From NCBI GenBank assembly GCA_937929915.1, contig CALFUN010000007.1, positions 186,001 through 250,000 on the forward strand: a stretch of 64,000 bases of DNA. Direction: 5' to 3'. Positions within the stretch are counted from its first letter, which is position 1; every line of letters begins with the position of its first letter. The DNA is from an uncultured Caulobacterales bacterium (lineage in GTDB: Bacteria > Pseudomonadota > Alphaproteobacteria > Caulobacterales > Maricaulaceae). The notes under the pieces were generated by a model. It searched no databases. It was not told where the DNA came from and saw only the letters and a program-made list of their open reading frames with translations. The position numbers were made by a program, and so were the translations under genes. This document shows positions 39,486 through 49,626 of the stretch, piece by piece.

Positions 39486-40807
39486 GTGTTAAACTCGCCG
39501 GTAAATTATTCACGAAACGACAATTTCTGCCGCTTTTCATCCTCTTCCAAGCAGGAACGTTGAATGACAACGCCTTAAAAAATGCACTTATTGCCCTTGT
39601 CACCTATGGCGGAATGGTTCTGTTTTCACCAGACTTACCCCGCGATGGATTGGTCGCCACAGCCGCCTTATTATTCACATTGCCCTTTTTAATATTATGC
39701 ACAATCGCTGGGCAAATTGCCGATAAAGTTGATCGCGGCATCATTTTAAAATGGGTCAAACGCGCAGAGGTGCTTATTATGACCTTTGCTGGGTTAGGGT
39801 TCTTCCTAGAAAATACATATATCCTAGCGCTTTCTCTCGTTTTAATGGGCGCGCAGTCAGCCTTTTTCTCTCCGACAAAAAATGCCGTTTTACCGCAATG
39901 GCTGAACGATAAAGACCTCATTACAGCCAATGGCCTGCTAAGCGGGTTTCAATTTTTCTTCATATTAGTCGGTATGATTGTCGGCATTCAAATTGTCTTG
40001 ATGCAGTTTGATAACTCCAGCCTATCTGGGCCGCGCATAATTGCGATTATCTTATTTATCATGGCCATCTTTGGCTGGGCCGCCGCAGAGCGCGTTCCCC
40101 TTGCGCCAGCGCCTAAACCAAATTTGAAAATTGACTATAATCCTATCACATCAATTTACGGCGTGATGAAAACATCCTTGCAGCATATGGATGTCTTTCG
40201 TCCCATGCTAGGGATTGCATGGTTTTATGGATTCTCTAATGTGATGATATTGGTTTTGCCTGTCTATGTCGCAGATGTTTTAAAATATGACGCCAGCGTT
40301 TTAATCGTCATTCTCGTCTCCTCAACCCTAAGCATTTTGGTCGGCTCGCTACTTTGTCTTGTGCTGGCCCGCGGCAAAGAGGCCATAGGTTTAGTCTTCA
40401 TAGGAATCATAGGCGTGACCTTATTCACATTAGACCTTTATTTGAATACAACAGCATCAACCCGAACAGAGTTAGGTGACTTGGCTGCATTTAAAGCCGA
40501 CCCAGCAACAGCTCGGTTTATGCTCGCAATTATGGGCTCATCATTATGTGCTGGCCTATATGTGGTGCCGCTGCAAGCTATGGCACAAAGACGCGCCGTT
40601 CATGCCGTGCGAGCAAGGTTAATGAGCGCAGGCGCGGTTTTACTCAATGCCTCCGTCAATATTGTGACATTTGCCTTAATTGGCCTAAGCTACACATCCA
40701 TGGCCCCTGAAACACCCTTTTTAGCTGTTGTGGTTTTATCTATAGTTGTTTGCATATATGCTGGCTTGCGGTTTTTCCAAATCCGAAAAGCGCAATTAGC
40801 GGCCTAA
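39482..40807 (+). CDS. MFS transporter, LplT-like
   Basis: N-terminus FLPLFILFQAGTLNDNALKNALIALVTYGG; ~12 TM; overlaps the plsC-like gene end by 4 nt. Confidence 0.8.
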   Translation: MSVKLAGKLFTKRQFLPLFILFQAGTLNDNALKNALIALVTYGGMVLFSPDLPRDGLVATAALLFTLPFLILCTIAGQIADKVDRGIILKWVKRAEVLIMTFAGLGFFLENTYILALSLVLMGAQSAFFSPTKNAVLPQWLNDKDLITANGLLSGFQFFFILVGMIVGIQIVLMQFDNSSLSGPRIIAIILFIMAIFGWAAAERVPLAPAPKPNLKIDYNPITSIYGVMKTSLQHMDVFRPMLGIAWFYGFSNVMILVLPVYVADVLKYDASVLIVILVSSTLSILVGSLLCLVLARGKEAIGLVFIGIIGVTLFTLDLYLNTTASTRTELGDLAAFKADPATARFMLAIMGSSLCAGLYVVPLQAMAQRRAVHAVRARLMSAGAVLLNASVNIVTFALIGLSYTSMAPETPFLAVVVLSIVVCIYAGLRFFQIRKAQLAA

Positions 40808-40905
40808 ATTAAATTTCAGAAAATCTATGTATATTAAGGCTACATTAACCAAATATTTGATTTTATAATATTTACAGATAGCATCGATATTTTAAGGGCT
40901 AAACC

Positions 40906-41421
40906 GTGGGACAGATTTTCACAAAACGTATTTTATGGGCTATACCACTTTGCAGCCTAATCAGCTTAAACGCTTGGGCCAATGAACCAACATTAGAAGG
41001 CGTCTTTACGGATTGGACGGTTTACTCACGCGCAGACGGTAATGATAAAAGCTGCTATGCGATCGCCAAACCCAAAAGCGAAACCCCTAAAAATGTAAAA
41101 CATGGCGATGTCTATTTCCTCGTATCAAATTGGAAATCTGGCGCAGCGAAAGAACAGCCCAGCCTTATCACTGGCTATCCGCTTAAAACAACACGCGCCC
41201 CCAAAGCCCGCGTTGGGTCCACCGCGATTACAATGTATCCAGCCGATAATGAGGCCTTTATTGAAAGCGGAGCTGATGAGCGCAATCTGGTTAGAAAAAT
41301 GCGCGCAGGCGCAACCATGCGCGTATCGGCCGTCAGCGCGCGCGGGACAGAAACAAGTTACCAATTTTCATTAAAGGGCATCACGGCCGCTCTGCGCAAA
41401 GCCAAAGCCGCCTGCCAGTAA
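40906..41421 (+). CDS. Invasion-associated locus B (IalB)-like periplasmic protein
   Basis: Signal peptide; FTDWTVYSRADGNDKSCYAIAKPKSETPKNVKHGDVYFLVSNWKSG; GTG start. Confidence 0.7.
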   Translation: MGQIFTKRILWAIPLCSLISLNAWANEPTLEGVFTDWTVYSRADGNDKSCYAIAKPKSETPKNVKHGDVYFLVSNWKSGAAKEQPSLITGYPLKTTRAPKARVGSTAITMYPADNEAFIESGADERNLVRKMRAGATMRVSAVSARGTETSYQFSLKGITAALRKAKAACQ

Positions 41422-41503
41422 ATATATTTCCGTAAATATCTACCAATAAGGCATATTGAGAAGCTACTTGCCTATATAAGCCTGCAGCGCTAAACGCGCA
41501 TCC

Positions 41504-42319
41504 ATGAGCAATGATATATTAGATATTGGTATTCTGGGCGCAGATGGCCGTATGGGTAAAGCCGTTATTCGTGCATTGTCTGATACGCCAAATGCGCGCC
41601 TAAGCGCGGCAATCACAGCCCCAAACTCGCCTAATCTCGGCGCAGATGCAGGCGAAATATCGGATCTACGCGCCAATCAAATCCCCCTTAGCTCTGATAT
41701 TCACGCAGCCCTTGATTTATGTGATGTGCTTATCGATTTTTCAGCGCCTAAATCTGCAATAGATGCTGCCTTGGCCATGCATGAAACACGTTGCCATACA
41801 TTTGTTACGGGCACGACAGGCTATTCAAAGGTTGAGGAAAAGGCTCTGTTGGCTGCAGGCCAATCTATCACTCTGTTAAAATCTGGAAATTTCTCTCTCG
41901 GCGTCAATATGCTCGAGGCCTTAACCGAACTTGTCGCAAATAAATTACGCTCTGGCTGGGATATTGAAATCTTAGAGATGCACCATAAGCACAAAGTCGA
42001 TGCCCCATCAGGCACAGCCTTGATGTTAGGCCATGCAGCAGCCAAAGGGCGCGGCGTAAACTTAGCTGATGTGGAGGTGCTATCGCGCGAAGGCCAAACA
42101 GGTCAGCGGCGCGAAGGCGATATTGGTTTTGCCGCATTACGCGGCGGCGGCGTTATCGGCGCACATGAAGTTTGCATCGCATCAGAGCTTGAAATGATAA
42201 AGCTCTCTCATGATGCGTTTGACCGCAGCGTATTTGCCTCTGGCGCTGTAACGGCAGCAATTTGGGCCGCAGCGCAACCCAAGGGGCTTTATGATATGAA
42301 GGATGTTTTAGGGCTTTAG
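41504..42319 (+). CDS. dapB: 4-hydroxy-tetrahydrodipicolinate reductase
   Basis: IGILGADGRMGKAVIRAL; ILEMHHKHKVDAPSGTALMLG. Confidence 0.95.
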   Translation: MSNDILDIGILGADGRMGKAVIRALSDTPNARLSAAITAPNSPNLGADAGEISDLRANQIPLSSDIHAALDLCDVLIDFSAPKSAIDAALAMHETRCHTFVTGTTGYSKVEEKALLAAGQSITLLKSGNFSLGVNMLEALTELVANKLRSGWDIEILEMHHKHKVDAPSGTALMLGHAAAKGRGVNLADVEVLSREGQTGQRREGDIGFAALRGGGVIGAHEVCIASELEMIKLSHDAFDRSVFASGAVTAAIWAAAQPKGLYDMKDVLGL

Positions 42320-42334
42320 ACTCTTAAATTCGTC

Positions 42335-42820
42335 CTACCATTTGCCTATATTTTCCATACTCACCCAAGGCTCCATTGGAGCTTTACGCGCGCCAGATTG
42401 TAACAATTCTATACTAATATTATCGGGACTACGCACAAAGGCCATATAACCATCACGCGGCGGACGATTAATGGTCACGCCCATATCCATTAAACGTTGG
42501 CAAACCGCATAAACATCATCAACGCGGTAGGCCATATGCCCAAAATTTCGGCCCTCGCCATAGACTTCCCCCGCGCCTATATCTGTGTCTGGCGGCCAAT
42601 TATAAGTTAATTCTATCATTGGCAATCCGCTGGGCATAGCCGCTTCATGACCTGTTAAATTCGCCCGCTTAATATCATTTTCAGCGGCAAGAAATATTAG
42701 CGTAAAACGGCCAGCTTCATTATCAACACGGCGAATTTCTTTCAGGCCCAAACCTTTGCAATAAAATCGCAGGCTTTTATCAATATCTGTGATACGCACC
42801 ATTGTGTGAAGGAAATCCAT
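42335..42820 (-). CDS. gloA: Lactoylglutathione lyase / VOC family
   Basis: MDFLHTMVRITDIDKSLRFYCKGLGLKEIRR ... GHMAYRVDDVYAVCQRLMDMGVTINRPPRDG ... FVRSPDNISIELLQ. Confidence 0.88.
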   Translation of the reverse strand: MDFLHTMVRITDIDKSLRFYCKGLGLKEIRRVDNEAGRFTLIFLAAENDIKRANLTGHEAAMPSGLPMIELTYNWPPDTDIGAGEVYGEGRNFGHMAYRVDDVYAVCQRLMDMGVTINRPPRDGYMAFVRSPDNISIELLQSGARKAPMEPWVSMENIGKW

Positions 42821-42848
42821 ATAGAGCTTTCTGCTTTAACCTTGTGAA

Positions 42849-43334
42849 TTAGGTTTTAGAGTGAATTTCAGTGTCTATTTCAGCCAAAAACGTACCTGGC
42901 GAGCGCCGATGATACCGACGCGCTATAAAATAGGCAATCGCGGCACAGTTAAAAATCACAAAAAAGAAAATGAGAAATTGCCAGACTAAAAAACCGGGCT
43001 CAATAACGCGGCTTTGGCCTGACAGATTATAAATTATTTCATAAATAAATTCAAAAATGGTCATTGTAATCGGGGTGATTGCGAAAATTGCAAATATAGT
43101 CCCTGCAATATAGGCCGAGCTGCGCGGATTGTGAACGCGCCTATAAACGCGTACATAACTCTCTTCATCAAGCCTTTTATCAATCATGCCTTGAGGATAT
43201 TTATAGTCATAATCCGCCTTAGCATCGCGGGCGATATTATAATAACCAAAGACAGCGCGCAGCGCATAAATCAAGCCAATCGCTGCAAAGAACCAAAGAA
43301 ACCACTGAAAGGATATGCCGCCAAATGTAATCAT
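42849..43334 (-). CDS. Hypothetical integral membrane protein
   Basis: Three hydrophobic segments; stand-alone open frame. Confidence 0.65.
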   Translation of the reverse strand: MITFGGISFQWFLWFFAAIGLIYALRAVFGYYNIARDAKADYDYKYPQGMIDKRLDEESYVRVYRRVHNPRSSAYIAGTIFAIFAITPITMTIFEFIYEIIYNLSGQSRVIEPGFLVWQFLIFFFVIFNCAAIAYFIARRYHRRSPGTFLAEIDTEIHSKT

Positions 43335-43502
43335 AATGTTATTGTGTCACACTTAAAATATTCTGCAAGATGCAAAAACATATATGTAGAAACCTCTGCC
43401 CTGCTCCCTTTAAACCGCATTAGGGCTTGCACTTCCCCTATAACCTAAATAAATCCTAGTCCACATACATGCCGAGTTCGAGACAAGAAAGCTAGATAGA
43501 TT

Positions 43503-44048
43503 ATGAAAATTGGATTTCTGTGTGCCTCGCTTCGAAACAACTCAATCAATAAACGGCTTGAAACCGCACTCATAAAGCGCGCTAAAGCACTGGGCGCAAA
43601 AACATCTATTATTGATCTGGCCAAATTTGAACTTCCATTATTTCACGGGGATATAGACACGCCAGATACTGTCAAAAACCTTATCGAAAATATGAAAAGC
43701 TATGAGGCTATTGTCATTATTTCGCCAGAATATAATGGCGGGCCGCCGCCTATTTTAAAAAACGTCATTGACTGGACAAGCACGGTTGAAACGGGCCATA
43801 TCACCGGCCCTGTTTACGGGATTGCATCTTGCACGCCCGGCCCAATGAGCGGAATCATGGGCATGCGCCAAATTGCATATATTTTAAACCGCCTTGGCGC
43901 GCAGGTCGTTCCAACACAGGTCGGGTGCGGCATGGCCTCTCAAGCCTTTGATGAAAACGGCGCTCTGATAGCTGAACCAGCATCAACACTCGCCGATAAA
44001 ATGCTCACAAGCCTTATTGAGCGCGCCACACATAAAGCCGCCTCGTAA
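43503..44048 (+). CDS. NADPH-dependent FMN reductase family protein
   Basis: LCASLRNNSINKRLETALIKRAKALGA ... VIISPEYNGGPPPILKNVIDWTS. Confidence 0.9.
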   Translation: MKIGFLCASLRNNSINKRLETALIKRAKALGAKTSIIDLAKFELPLFHGDIDTPDTVKNLIENMKSYEAIVIISPEYNGGPPPILKNVIDWTSTVETGHITGPVYGIASCTPGPMSGIMGMRQIAYILNRLGAQVVPTQVGCGMASQAFDENGALIAEPASTLADKMLTSLIERATHKAAS

Positions 44049-44741
44049 ATGGCAGCAAAAAAAGAAAGACTTTATAAAAACTTACCACGGCCCAAGCTCA
44101 ACCGCGCGCAAATTTGTGCGATATACGAACATCTTTATTCGCTTGACCCTGCCCCGCGAACCGAACTTAATTATAGCAACCCTTATACACTTGTTGTTGC
44201 CGTGGCTTTATCGGCACAATCAACCGATGTTGGTGTCAATAAAGCCACAAAAGCTTTATTTGAAAAAGCTGATAGTCCTGAGAAAATGATCGCGCTTGGC
44301 GAAGATGTTGTGCGCGATCATATTAAAACTATCGGGCTTTATAAAAACAAAGCCAAAAATGTCATTGCCCTGTCTAAAATGTTAGTCTCAGACTATGGCT
44401 CCGTTGTTCCCGCCGATCGCGATGCCTTAATTCAGCTGCCCGGCGTTGGCCGCAAAACAGCCAATGTTGTGATGAACGAAGCTTTTGGGCAACCGACCAT
44501 GGCGGTAGATACGCATATATTTCGGGTCGCAAACCGCACGGGCATGGCCCCCGGTAAAGATGTTTACGAGGTCGAGCTAAACCTTTTACGCGTTACCCCC
44601 GATAAATTTGCACTCCATGCTCATCATTGGCTTATCTTACATGGCCGCTATGTTTGTGTCGCGCGCAAACCCAAATGTTATAATTGCGCCATTCGCGCGA
44701 TGTGTAAATTTTCCAAAAAAACGCAAAAGCCCGAAGATTAA
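44049..44741 (+). CDS. nth: Endonuclease III
   Basis: LVVAVALSAQSTDVGVNKATKALF; LPGVGRKTANVVMNEAFG; C-x6-C-x2-C-x5-C-type Fe-S end (CVARKPKCYNCAIRAMC). Confidence 0.95.
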   Translation: MAAKKERLYKNLPRPKLNRAQICAIYEHLYSLDPAPRTELNYSNPYTLVVAVALSAQSTDVGVNKATKALFEKADSPEKMIALGEDVVRDHIKTIGLYKNKAKNVIALSKMLVSDYGSVVPADRDALIQLPGVGRKTANVVMNEAFGQPTMAVDTHIFRVANRTGMAPGKDVYEVELNLLRVTPDKFALHAHHWLILHGRYVCVARKPKCYNCAIRAMCKFSKKTQKPED

Positions 44742-44744
44742 AGC

Positions 44745-45671
44745 TTAAGCTGACTGGCCCACATCCAATCGCGCCCGTAAAGCTAGCGCTAAGTTTTTGG
44801 CCCCTTGGTTATTAACACCTTCGCCTTGGGCATGCGGTAGATATAGATAAGGCTCTATCATTTCTAGCTCTATTAATTTTAACCCGCCATCATGGCCGCG
44901 TATTAAATCGACCCGCGCATAAAGCGGGGTGAAGTCCAGAACATCTAAAACCGCCCGCGCTGCCTTACGGTCCATATGCGTTGGCTGATAAGGCGTTTCG
45001 CGCCCGCCATAAATGGATTGAATTCTATAGTCTCCCGCTTTAGCTTGTTTCAACACAGCATGAGAAAAAGATCCATTAAAATATAAAAACGAATATTCAC
45101 CTTCGGTCTGAACGCTTGGCAGAAAGGCCTGAATTAAAGCCCCGCCCAATGGCAGCTCATCTTTGGATGGAAACTGCGCGCCTTTATCATACAAAACTTG
45201 CCGCCATGCCCCGCCTCCAATTTGCGGCTTTATCACAAGCTTATCCGTACCCAAAGTAGCAAAAGCCTCAGCAACATTCTGCGACGTAACAAGCTCAACT
45301 GTAATGGTGGGTATAACGGGCGCCCCTTTACGGCCAAGCGCGTCTAAATACGACTTATCAGCATTCCATTTTAACACATCAAACCTGTTTACTAACAAGG
45401 TTTGAGCATCAACCTTAGCCATTGCCGCCATAAAGTCAGCCTCATTGCCTTCAAAATAATCCCAAACCATTAAAGGCAATACCGCCGCATAATCACTGGC
45501 AATATCGGCAATATCACGCCACCTTACAGCCTCTAAGGTTAAGCCATAGAGCGCGAAAACGGGGCGTAATGTGCCAAATTCTTCTTCAAACTCAAAAGCA
45601 TCCTCTCTTTTTACGCCCGAAAAATCAGGCAAAAGATTATCTGAGACTAAAAAAGCGATTTTCTGGGCCAT
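44745..45671 (-). CDS. ATP-grasp domain-containing protein, substrate unknown
   Basis: LVIKPQIGGGAWRQVLYDKG...ALIQAFLPSVQTEGEYSFLYFNGSFSHAVLKQAKAGDYRIQ...RVDLIRGHDGGLKLIELEMIEPYLY. Confidence 0.8.
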   Translation of the reverse strand: MAQKIAFLVSDNLLPDFSGVKREDAFEFEEEFGTLRPVFALYGLTLEAVRWRDIADIASDYAAVLPLMVWDYFEGNEADFMAAMAKVDAQTLLVNRFDVLKWNADKSYLDALGRKGAPVIPTITVELVTSQNVAEAFATLGTDKLVIKPQIGGGAWRQVLYDKGAQFPSKDELPLGGALIQAFLPSVQTEGEYSFLYFNGSFSHAVLKQAKAGDYRIQSIYGGRETPYQPTHMDRKAARAVLDVLDFTPLYARVDLIRGHDGGLKLIELEMIEPYLYLPHAQGEGVNNQGAKNLALALRARLDVGQSA

Positions 45672-45768
45672 TGGTGTCTCACACTACATCTAATTTACAT
45701 TTGCGATTGGCGGCCTAATCCTTTAGCCAAGCCCGCACAAGAGACTATAATGATAGAAAGCCTATTTC

Positions 45769-46764
45769 ATGACAAAACAATTTGATGTGCTGGGGATTGG
45801 GAACGCAATTATGGATATTATTGCGCCTGTACCCGATCAATTATTAATCGACCATAATATTGAAAAAGGCGGCATGACACTTATAGATGAAGCCACGGCC
45901 TTAACCTTACATAATGCGTTAAATGCCGCCGCGCAAACACGCGAAGTCGCGGGCGGCTCGGCCGCCAACACAATGGTTGGTATTGCGCAGCTTGGCGTAA
46001 AATCTGCTTATATGGGCAAAGTCGCCAATGATGATGTCGGCAAACGCTTTGGTCAAGGCATCACAGATTCGGGCCTAAGCTTTAACACACCCCCCGCACA
46101 AAGCGGCGCGACAGGGCGCTGTATGATCGCCGTCACACCTGATGGGGAGCGCTCAATGAGTACATTGCTCGGCGCAGCTACAGAGTTCACCATCGCTGAT
46201 GTGGACCCCGAATTGGTAAAAAACTCTGCTGTGCTTTACCTTGAAGGCTACCTATTTAATTCAGATGATACGAAAGCGGCCTTCGTTAAAGCCTCTGAAA
46301 TTGCCCAAGCCGCGGGCAATAAAGTCTCTTTAACTTTATCAGATAGTTTCTGCGTAGAATTACACCGCGCAAGCTTCAAACACCTTGTCGAGCATCATGT
46401 TGATATTCTCTTTGCCAATGAAGCCGAAATCCTCAGCCTTTATGAAACAGATAACATTGATACGGCCTTAGATGCGCTCACGAAAATCAATACGGTTGCC
46501 TGTATTACGCGCAGTGAAAAAGGTTCTATTATCCAAGACACAACGCGCCGTTACCATATTAAGGCCGCGCCTGTAGACAAAGTTGTCGATACAACCGGCG
46601 CAGGCGATCAATATGCAGCTGGCGTTCTGGCAGGACGCGCTCTTGGGCTGAACTGGGAAAAATCAGGACAGCTGGGCAGTATTGCCGCCGCCGAGGTGAT
46701 TAGCCATTATGGCGCGCGGCCAGAAACCTCCATCAGGGAATTATCAAAGACCTTATTGTCTTAA
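45769..46764 (+). CDS. Adenosine kinase / PfkB family carbohydrate kinase
   Basis: VLGIGNAIMDIIAP; GGSAANTMVGIAQLG; DTTGAGDQYAAGVLAG. Confidence 0.9.
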   Translation: MTKQFDVLGIGNAIMDIIAPVPDQLLIDHNIEKGGMTLIDEATALTLHNALNAAAQTREVAGGSAANTMVGIAQLGVKSAYMGKVANDDVGKRFGQGITDSGLSFNTPPAQSGATGRCMIAVTPDGERSMSTLLGAATEFTIADVDPELVKNSAVLYLEGYLFNSDDTKAAFVKASEIAQAAGNKVSLTLSDSFCVELHRASFKHLVEHHVDILFANEAEILSLYETDNIDTALDALTKINTVACITRSEKGSIIQDTTRRYHIKAAPVDKVVDTTGAGDQYAAGVLAGRALGLNWEKSGQLGSIAAAEVISHYGARPETSIRELSKTLLS

Positions 46765-46935
46765 GCCATCTGGTAAATTTATAACAGTATTGATAATTAT
46801 CATTTCGTTAAACTTTATAAATTAAACTATAATTGAACACGCAAGACACACCATATAGGTCCACACCATGCGCGTTCCTAAAATGCAAAGTTCCCAAACT
46901 TAGCATGCCTCTCCATAAAATTTATGGGGCGCAGT

Positions 46936-46971
46936 GAAGAAGTCATAAAATTTACCATTTGTGACTTCTTC
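46936..46971. repeat. 10-bp perfect inverted repeat in a ~365-bp noncoding region
   Basis: GAAGAAGTCA ... TGACTTCTTC. Confidence 0.6.
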
Positions 46972-47129
46972 ATTATTCTGACATTCATCTGTCTTGCCGC
47001 GAAAGCCTTTAAGCCGCCTAACTGATTTGTAACGTCTATGAGCGTAATATTCACTCTAGGTTAAAGCTACAAACCTTATAAGAGAGCTATGATAAGCAGA
47101 AACTAAAGTTCGGCTTAGGAGATTTAACT

Positions 47130-47834
47130 ATGCGGCGTATAATGACAAAATTCAGGCTCAAAACAGTCAAGTCATTCATTGGCTTGGCCGTCATGTTAGC
47201 CGCGCCAATCACCTTTGCGCAAACACAGCAAGCACAAAATTTACAGGTGCAAAGCCTCCAAGCCCTACCTGCCTTCACCGATATTCAAAATGTCCGCGCT
47301 GACCTGGCGCGCATTGATGCTGCGCTCAATGGAACTGACACATTTTCTGGCCGTTTTGCACAATATGGCGCCGATGGGAGTTTTGCCCAAGGGCAGGTTT
47401 ATGTGAAACGGCCCGGGAAATTACGGTTTGAATATGATGAACCCAACCCGCTCCTCATTGTATCAGACGGCGTTACTTTAATACAGCAAGACCGCGCATT
47501 AGAGACATTTGACCGCGTACCATTATCGGCCACACCACTTAATTATTTTCTCAAAGAAAATGTCAATCTCGCCAATGATACTGAAGTTATCGGCTTGCAA
47601 AAAACAGCGCAAAACTGGCGCGTCACGGCGCGCGACGGTTCTGGCGAAGTCGACGGCACGCTCACTATGGTCGTTGATGCCAATACGCTTGCTTTAAAAG
47701 AATGGAGTATTGGTGATAGTTTTGGCGGACAAACACGGGTGATTTTGAGCGATTTACGCTATAATGAACGCTTAAACCCACGGCTATTTGTACTGCGTGA
47801 AGATAGTGATCGTCGAGACAATCGTCGCCGTTAA
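47130..47834 (+). CDS. lolA: Outer-membrane lipoprotein carrier protein LolA family
   Basis: DTFSGRFAQYGADGSFAQGQVYVKRPGKLRFEYDEPNPLLIVSDGVTLIQQDRALETFDRVPL. Confidence 0.88.
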   Translation: MRRIMTKFRLKTVKSFIGLAVMLAAPITFAQTQQAQNLQVQSLQALPAFTDIQNVRADLARIDAALNGTDTFSGRFAQYGADGSFAQGQVYVKRPGKLRFEYDEPNPLLIVSDGVTLIQQDRALETFDRVPLSATPLNYFLKENVNLANDTEVIGLQKTAQNWRVTARDGSGEVDGTLTMVVDANTLALKEWSIGDSFGGQTRVILSDLRYNERLNPRLFVLREDSDRRDNRRR

Positions 47835-47922
47835 TAAACGAATTGATTTTACGCCGCTCTAAAGCTGTGCATGACTTACAAATCGGCTTGCCTTTTTGAA
47901 AGGCGCGCCGCAAAAGACCGTC

Positions 47923-48753
47923 ATGAAAATTAAACTCGCTACATGGAATATTAACTCCGTTCGTCTTCGCCAAGACCAAGTTGTGCGGTTCTTAAAAGAG
48001 CAGCAACCTGATGTTTTAGGTCTACAAGAAATTAAATGTCTTGAAGAGGTTTTCCCCTATGCCCCGTTTCGCGAATTAGGATATGAGCATATCGAAGTCG
48101 CAGGGCAAAAAGGCTATCACGGGGCAGCCACTATATCGCGCCTTCCGCTCACGCGTATGGACACAAAATTTTGTCCCTTAGGCCATGCCCGCCATGTCAG
48201 TACAAAGGTTAAAACTGGCGATACATCGATAGAGTTTCATAATTTTTATATTCCCGCCGGCGGAGATGTTGCAGACCCTAAAATCAATGATAAATTCGCA
48301 CATAAGCTAGATTTTCTTGAAACAATGCGCCGTTATTTTGCAGATCGCTTTACCCAAAAAGATGGCCGCCTTGTGCTTGTTGGAGATTTTAATATCGCCC
48401 CGCATGAAAATGATGTCTGGAGCCATAAACAGCTCTTGAAAGTGGTTAGTCACACGCCTCTTGAAGTCAGCATCTTGGAAACGCTGCGTAAATCACATGA
48501 ATTTACAGATTGCTCACGCCTATTTACCGATGATGCAGATAAATTATTTAGCTGGTGGTCATATCGTGGACGCGATCCCATGAAAAGCAATCGCGGGCGG
48601 CGCTTAGATCATATTTGGGTTAGCCCGGCCCTGCACAGCGCAGTTCATGCAGGAGGGAAACCCGCTCATGAGATCCATGTTCCATGCCGAACATGGCATG
48701 AAAAACCATCGGATCATGTACCCATGACACAAGTGCTAGATTTAAGGGCTTAA
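47923..48753 (+). CDS. xth: Exodeoxyribonuclease III
   Basis: MKIKLATWNINSVRLRQDQVVRFLKEQQPDVLGLQEIKC; GDFNIAPHENDVW; RLDHIWVS; SDHVPM. Confidence 0.94.
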   Translation: MKIKLATWNINSVRLRQDQVVRFLKEQQPDVLGLQEIKCLEEVFPYAPFRELGYEHIEVAGQKGYHGAATISRLPLTRMDTKFCPLGHARHVSTKVKTGDTSIEFHNFYIPAGGDVADPKINDKFAHKLDFLETMRRYFADRFTQKDGRLVLVGDFNIAPHENDVWSHKQLLKVVSHTPLEVSILETLRKSHEFTDCSRLFTDDADKLFSWWSYRGRDPMKSNRGRRLDHIWVSPALHSAVHAGGKPAHEIHVPCRTWHEKPSDHVPMTQVLDLRA

Positions 48754-48781
48754 TGAATATTGACCGTAAGGTTGCATATAA

Positions 48782-48806
48782 AAAGCCCGCCAAAATGACG
48801 GGCTTT
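48782..48806. terminator. Bidirectional terminator between convergent xth and response-regulator genes
   Basis: AAAGCCCG-ccaaaatga-CGGGCTTT with T-run on the minus strand. Confidence 0.75.
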
Positions 48807-48829
48807 AATAAATTTAATGGGCGCTATAT

Positions 48830-49537
48830 TTATCCAAGTTCAAGACGATAGCCTCCAGGTTCTGTGACAAGCAATGTCGCTGTACCTTTTTCCGGTTCAA
48901 TCTTTTGACGCAAACGATATACATGTGTTTCAAGCGTATGCGTTGTAACGCCAGAATTATAGCCCCAAACTTTATGTAGCAATTCTTCGCGCGCGACAGC
49001 CTTACCGCCCGCGCGGTAAAGATATTTCAAGATATTAGTTTCTTTTTCAGTCAAACGAATATCGCGCACAGGCCGACCATCCTCCGCGGCTGGCGGAATA
49101 AGTTTTTTATTGGCTGGTTTGAAGGAATAAGGGCCAATTTGGAAAACCGCATCTTCGCTTTGCTCAAAGCTACGTAAATGTGCCCGAAGCCGTGCCAATA
49201 AAACGCCAAAACGAAATGGCTTGGTAACATAATCATTCGCGCCTGCATTCAAACCTAAGATTTCATGCGCTTCTCCGTCATTTGCCGTTAACATGACAAC
49301 GGGTGTCGCAACGCCCGCCTTACGCATTAATTCGCAGACTTCTGTGCCTTGCATATCAGGCAAATCGACATCCAAAATAATTAAGTCAAAGGTTTGACTT
49401 TTAGCAACTTCAAGGCCTTCTCCGCCTGTTGCAACATCGACAGTTTCAAATTCATCATAAAGAGCAAACTGCTCGACGAGCTCTTCTCGTAGGAAATCAT
49501 CGTCATCAACCAACAAAACTCTTTTTTTTACAGCCAT
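48830..49537 (-). CDS. OmpR-family response regulator, CenR-like
   Basis: KKRVLLVDDDDFLREELVEQFALYDEF...LIILDVDLPDMQG...ANDYVTKPFRFGVLLARLRAHLR; winged helix VWGYNSGVTTHTLETHVYRLRQKIEP. Confidence 0.88.
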   Translation of the reverse strand: MAVKKRVLLVDDDDFLREELVEQFALYDEFETVDVATGGEGLEVAKSQTFDLIILDVDLPDMQGTEVCELMRKAGVATPVVMLTANDGEAHEILGLNAGANDYVTKPFRFGVLLARLRAHLRSFEQSEDAVFQIGPYSFKPANKKLIPPAAEDGRPVRDIRLTEKETNILKYLYRAGGKAVAREELLHKVWGYNSGVTTHTLETHVYRLRQKIEPEKGTATLLVTEPGGYRLELG

Positions 49538-49626
49538 TCAATAGCTCCTTAAGTTAATATTTTATGACACTTAGACATCACCATCGTAATGAGCTAATCG
49601 CTATTTAGTCCGATTCTATCACAAAG

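Noticed and set aside
46868-46903. 11-codon ORF as an attenuator leader peptide
   Set aside because: No run of regulatory codons, no terminator/antiterminator pair clearly linked, and lolA is over 200 bp away
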